Positions 6,912 through 7,734 of a stretch of 7,734 bases of DNA are shown one piece after another. The position numbers were made by a program, and so were the translations under genes. Numbering within the stretch: the stretch's first letter is position 1; each line of letters begins with the position of its first letter. The DNA comes from Bacteroidota bacterium (lineage in GTDB: Bacteria > Bacteroidota > Ignavibacteria > Palsa-1295). The DNA lies in the NCBI GenBank assembly GCA_025363505.1, contig JANYDV010000068.1, positions 1-7,734 of the forward strand, read 5' to 3'. Under the pieces are notes generated by a model. It worked only from the letters and a program-made list of their open reading frames with translations. It made no database searches and had not been told where the DNA came from.

Positions 6912-7116
6912 CTTTTGTTAATAACAAACTTGGTAAAACACCTAACACTTTTGCGATTTTTGCAAGTCTATTGATAGTTAAAGACTTTTCTGCACGTTCT
7001 ACTTCCCCAATGTAGGGTCTCGACATTTCTGCTTCCAAAGCCAAACTTTCTTGACTAAACCCTCTTTTTTCTCTGATCCTTCGAATATTTTCGCCTACAA
7101 TCTGCTCAACGTTCAT
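6889..7116 (-). CDS. XRE-family helix-turn-helix transcriptional regulator
   Basis: A 75-residue single-domain protein of the Cro/C1 type. VGENIRRIREKRGFSQESLALEAEMS matches helices 1 to 2, with the turn and recognition helix at about 21-42 (SQESLA ... SRPYIGEVERAE), then the typical LTINRLAKIAKVLGVLPSLLL tail (about 46-66). It lacks any sensor domain, so it resembles phage-type repressors and the controller proteins of restriction-modification systems. No restriction or methylase gene is visible next to it. The start is well fixed: an in-frame TAG lies two codons upstream of the ATG, and no ribosome site is apparent. A perfect inverted repeat covers the start codon, which suggests autoregulation. 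The gene converges on the MFS gene, with 11 bases of coding overlap. It could control itself, the divergent secreted gene, or genes outside the window. Confidence 0.9.
   Translation of the reverse strand: MNVEQIVGENIRRIREKRGFSQESLALEAEMSRPYIGEVERAEKSLTINRLAKIAKVLGVLPSLLLTKEGYKSIS
6914..6928. repeat. 15-base palindrome TTTGTTA-A-TAACAAA
   Basis: Perfect 7-base arms around one central base, just after the terminator and inside the 3' part of the XRE regulator gene (codons for the S-L-L-L-T-K region). It could be a protein-binding site or part of the termination region; chance is possible in AT-rich DNA. Confidence 0.4.
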
Positions 7117-7129
7117 AAAAAACTATGAA
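7112..7129. promoter_or_regulatory. Candidate operator TTCATA-N6-TATGAA at the regulator start
   Basis: Perfect 6-base arms (7112-7117 and 7124-7129) separated by 6 bases; the arm centres are 12 bases apart, roughly one helical turn, as expected for an XRE dimer site. The start codon of the XRE regulator on the - strand is within the left arm. Binding here would block the regulator's own expression. Confidence 0.5.
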
Positions 7130-7152
7130 TTAAGCATTTTTTCCCTTTTAGA

Positions 7153-7174
7153 GCAACACGCTATTGCGTGCAAT
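7153..7174. other. Overlapping alternative inverted repeats (GCAA / CACGC / TTGC / GCGTG / GCAAT)
   Basis: Three mutually exclusive pairings share this stretch: GCAA (7153-7156) with TTGC (7164-7167); CACGC (7157-7161) with GCGTG (7166-7170); and ATTGC (7163-7167) with GCAAT (7170-7174). It lies in the divergent gap about 40 bases upstream of the regulator start. It may be a composite operator or a switchable leader structure. Confidence 0.4.
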
Positions 7175-7227
7175 TCGTATTTTTCTTCGTATATTGGTCT
7201 TCAGACTTCATTCATTTTCAAAAAAGT

Positions 7228-7249
7228 TTTGTAACTATTTCTATACTTG
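7228..7249 (+). promoter_or_regulatory. Possible promoter of the secreted protein gene
   Basis: TATACTTG (7242-7249) is one base from the Bacteroidota -7 consensus TAnnTTTG, and a TTTG lies upstream at 7228-7231. The spacing of 10 bases is much shorter than the usual 19 to 21, so only the -7-like element is suggestive. It would give a leader of about 65 bases. Confidence 0.2.
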
Positions 7250-7321
7250 AGTGTCTATTAGATAGATAAACTGTAGGCTCTTAAATTGAAAACTAATTAA
7301 TCAACCATCACTAAAACAGCT

Positions 7322-7734
7322 ATGAAAACAAACCTTATCCTGAAAGCCATTGTGCTATTGGTAGCACTATTCGTTATCACGCCTGAAGTGTCTGCACAAG
7401 TAACATTTCCACCTGATACGACAACATATTGGAGAATGAATTCCACTGGTGTTGTTTTACCCTTTAAACGGGGCTTGGACAGTACCATCTACAAAGGACA
7501 AATGATTATTCGCTTTAGACAAGGTGCATTGGACTATGGAAAGTTAATGAATACATATAAAACGCTGTATTATGGATCAAAGCAAGGTGGCAAACGCGGA
7601 AATCAAATTCTCTCGTACCCAATGTTTCCATGTGATTCAGATCGTGGATTTCCGAGTGTTCTTCAATACTATCTCAAAACTGAGCGATTCTATATTGACT
7701 CCGCAAGTAATATCATTCTTGATACTACTTTAAG
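7322..7734 (+). CDS. Secreted protein of unknown function, N-terminal part (3' end outside window)
   Basis: The frame from the ATG at 7322 is open to the right edge, so 137 residues are visible and the C-terminus is missing. Residues 1-25 form a clear Sec signal peptide: KTNLILK, a hydrophobic core to about 19, and VSA before Q26. The mature part begins VTFPPDTTTYW and contains STIYKGQMIIRFRQGALDYG (about residues 54-73), which recalls the N-terminal pro-region of many secreted subtilisin-like peptidases (a G-x-hydrophobic-I-x-R/K-F-x-x-G pattern); this is a weak hint only. One cysteine is seen, in PMFPCDSDRG. Many secreted FCB proteins end in a type IX secretion sorting domain, but that end is not in the window. 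No ribosome site is visible. The gene is divergent from the XRE regulator, whose candidate operators lie in the shared gap. Confidence 0.8.
   Translation, partial: MKTNLILKAIVLLVALFVITPEVSAQVTFPPDTTTYWRMNSTGVVLPFKRGLDSTIYKGQMIIRFRQGALDYGKLMNTYKTLYYGSKQGGKRGNQILSYPMFPCDSDRGFPSVLQYYLKTERFYIDSASNIILDTTL

Noticed and set aside
6889..7116. The XRE regulator as controller protein of a restriction-modification system
   Set aside because: Size and fold would fit, but no methylase or endonuclease gene is present in the window.
7297..7488. Minus-strand 63-residue open frame over the secreted gene
   Set aside because: The + strand frame has a clear signal peptide and stays open to the window edge; this one has no family features.
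1..7734. tRNA, rRNA, CRISPR, insertion sequence or attachment site
   Set aside because: No cloverleaf, rRNA core, regularly spaced repeat array, transposase or long terminal inverted repeat was seen by eye on either strand.

Overview
The window looks like a chromosomal segment from a free-living, Gram-negative, FCB-type bacterium (Bacteroidota, Ignavibacteria or Kapabacteria-like). This is an inference from protein flavour: two adjacent periplasmic parvulin-type foldases, a GT87-type membrane glycosyltransferase of the subfamily common in Bacteroidota, weak Shine-Dalgarno use, and a secreted protein with a Sec signal at the right edge. No rRNA, tRNA, CRISPR array, insertion sequence or phage gene is visible. 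The assignment is moderate to low confidence below the FCB level.

Left block (1-2357, + strand): the C-terminal part of a parvulin-type foldase, open at the left edge; a complete SurA-like periplasmic chaperone with a signal peptide and two parvulin domains, starting 3 bases later; and a small Cdd1-family helix-hairpin-helix protein whose start overlaps the end of the SurA gene by 17 bases. All three look co-transcribed. The parvulin domains lack most of the conserved histidines, so chaperone activity is more likely than efficient prolyl isomerisation.

Middle block (2358-5458, + strand): after a structured gap of about 200 bases comes a tightly overlapping three-gene cassette. It encodes a multi-spanning GT-C (GT87/DUF2029) glycosyltransferase, a GtrB/DPM1/ArnC-like GT2 polyprenyl-phosphate glycosyltransferase with two C-terminal membrane helices, and a NodB-type carbohydrate deacetylase. 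This combination has the same logic as the ArnC-ArnD-ArnT and FlmF-NaxD-FlmK lipid A modules: charge a lipid carrier with a sugar, deacylate it, transfer it to an acceptor outside the membrane. It is the most interesting system in the window. The acceptor and the sugar cannot be read from the sequence.

Right block (5459-7734): a 12-helix MFS DHA1-type efflux transporter (+) converges on a 75-residue XRE-family regulator (-). Their coding ends overlap by 11 bases, and a strong hairpin terminator spans both stop codons. The regulator start codon sits in a perfect inverted repeat, a candidate autoregulatory operator. Beyond an AT-rich divergent gap of about 205 bases lies the N-terminal part of a secreted protein of unknown function, cut by the right edge.
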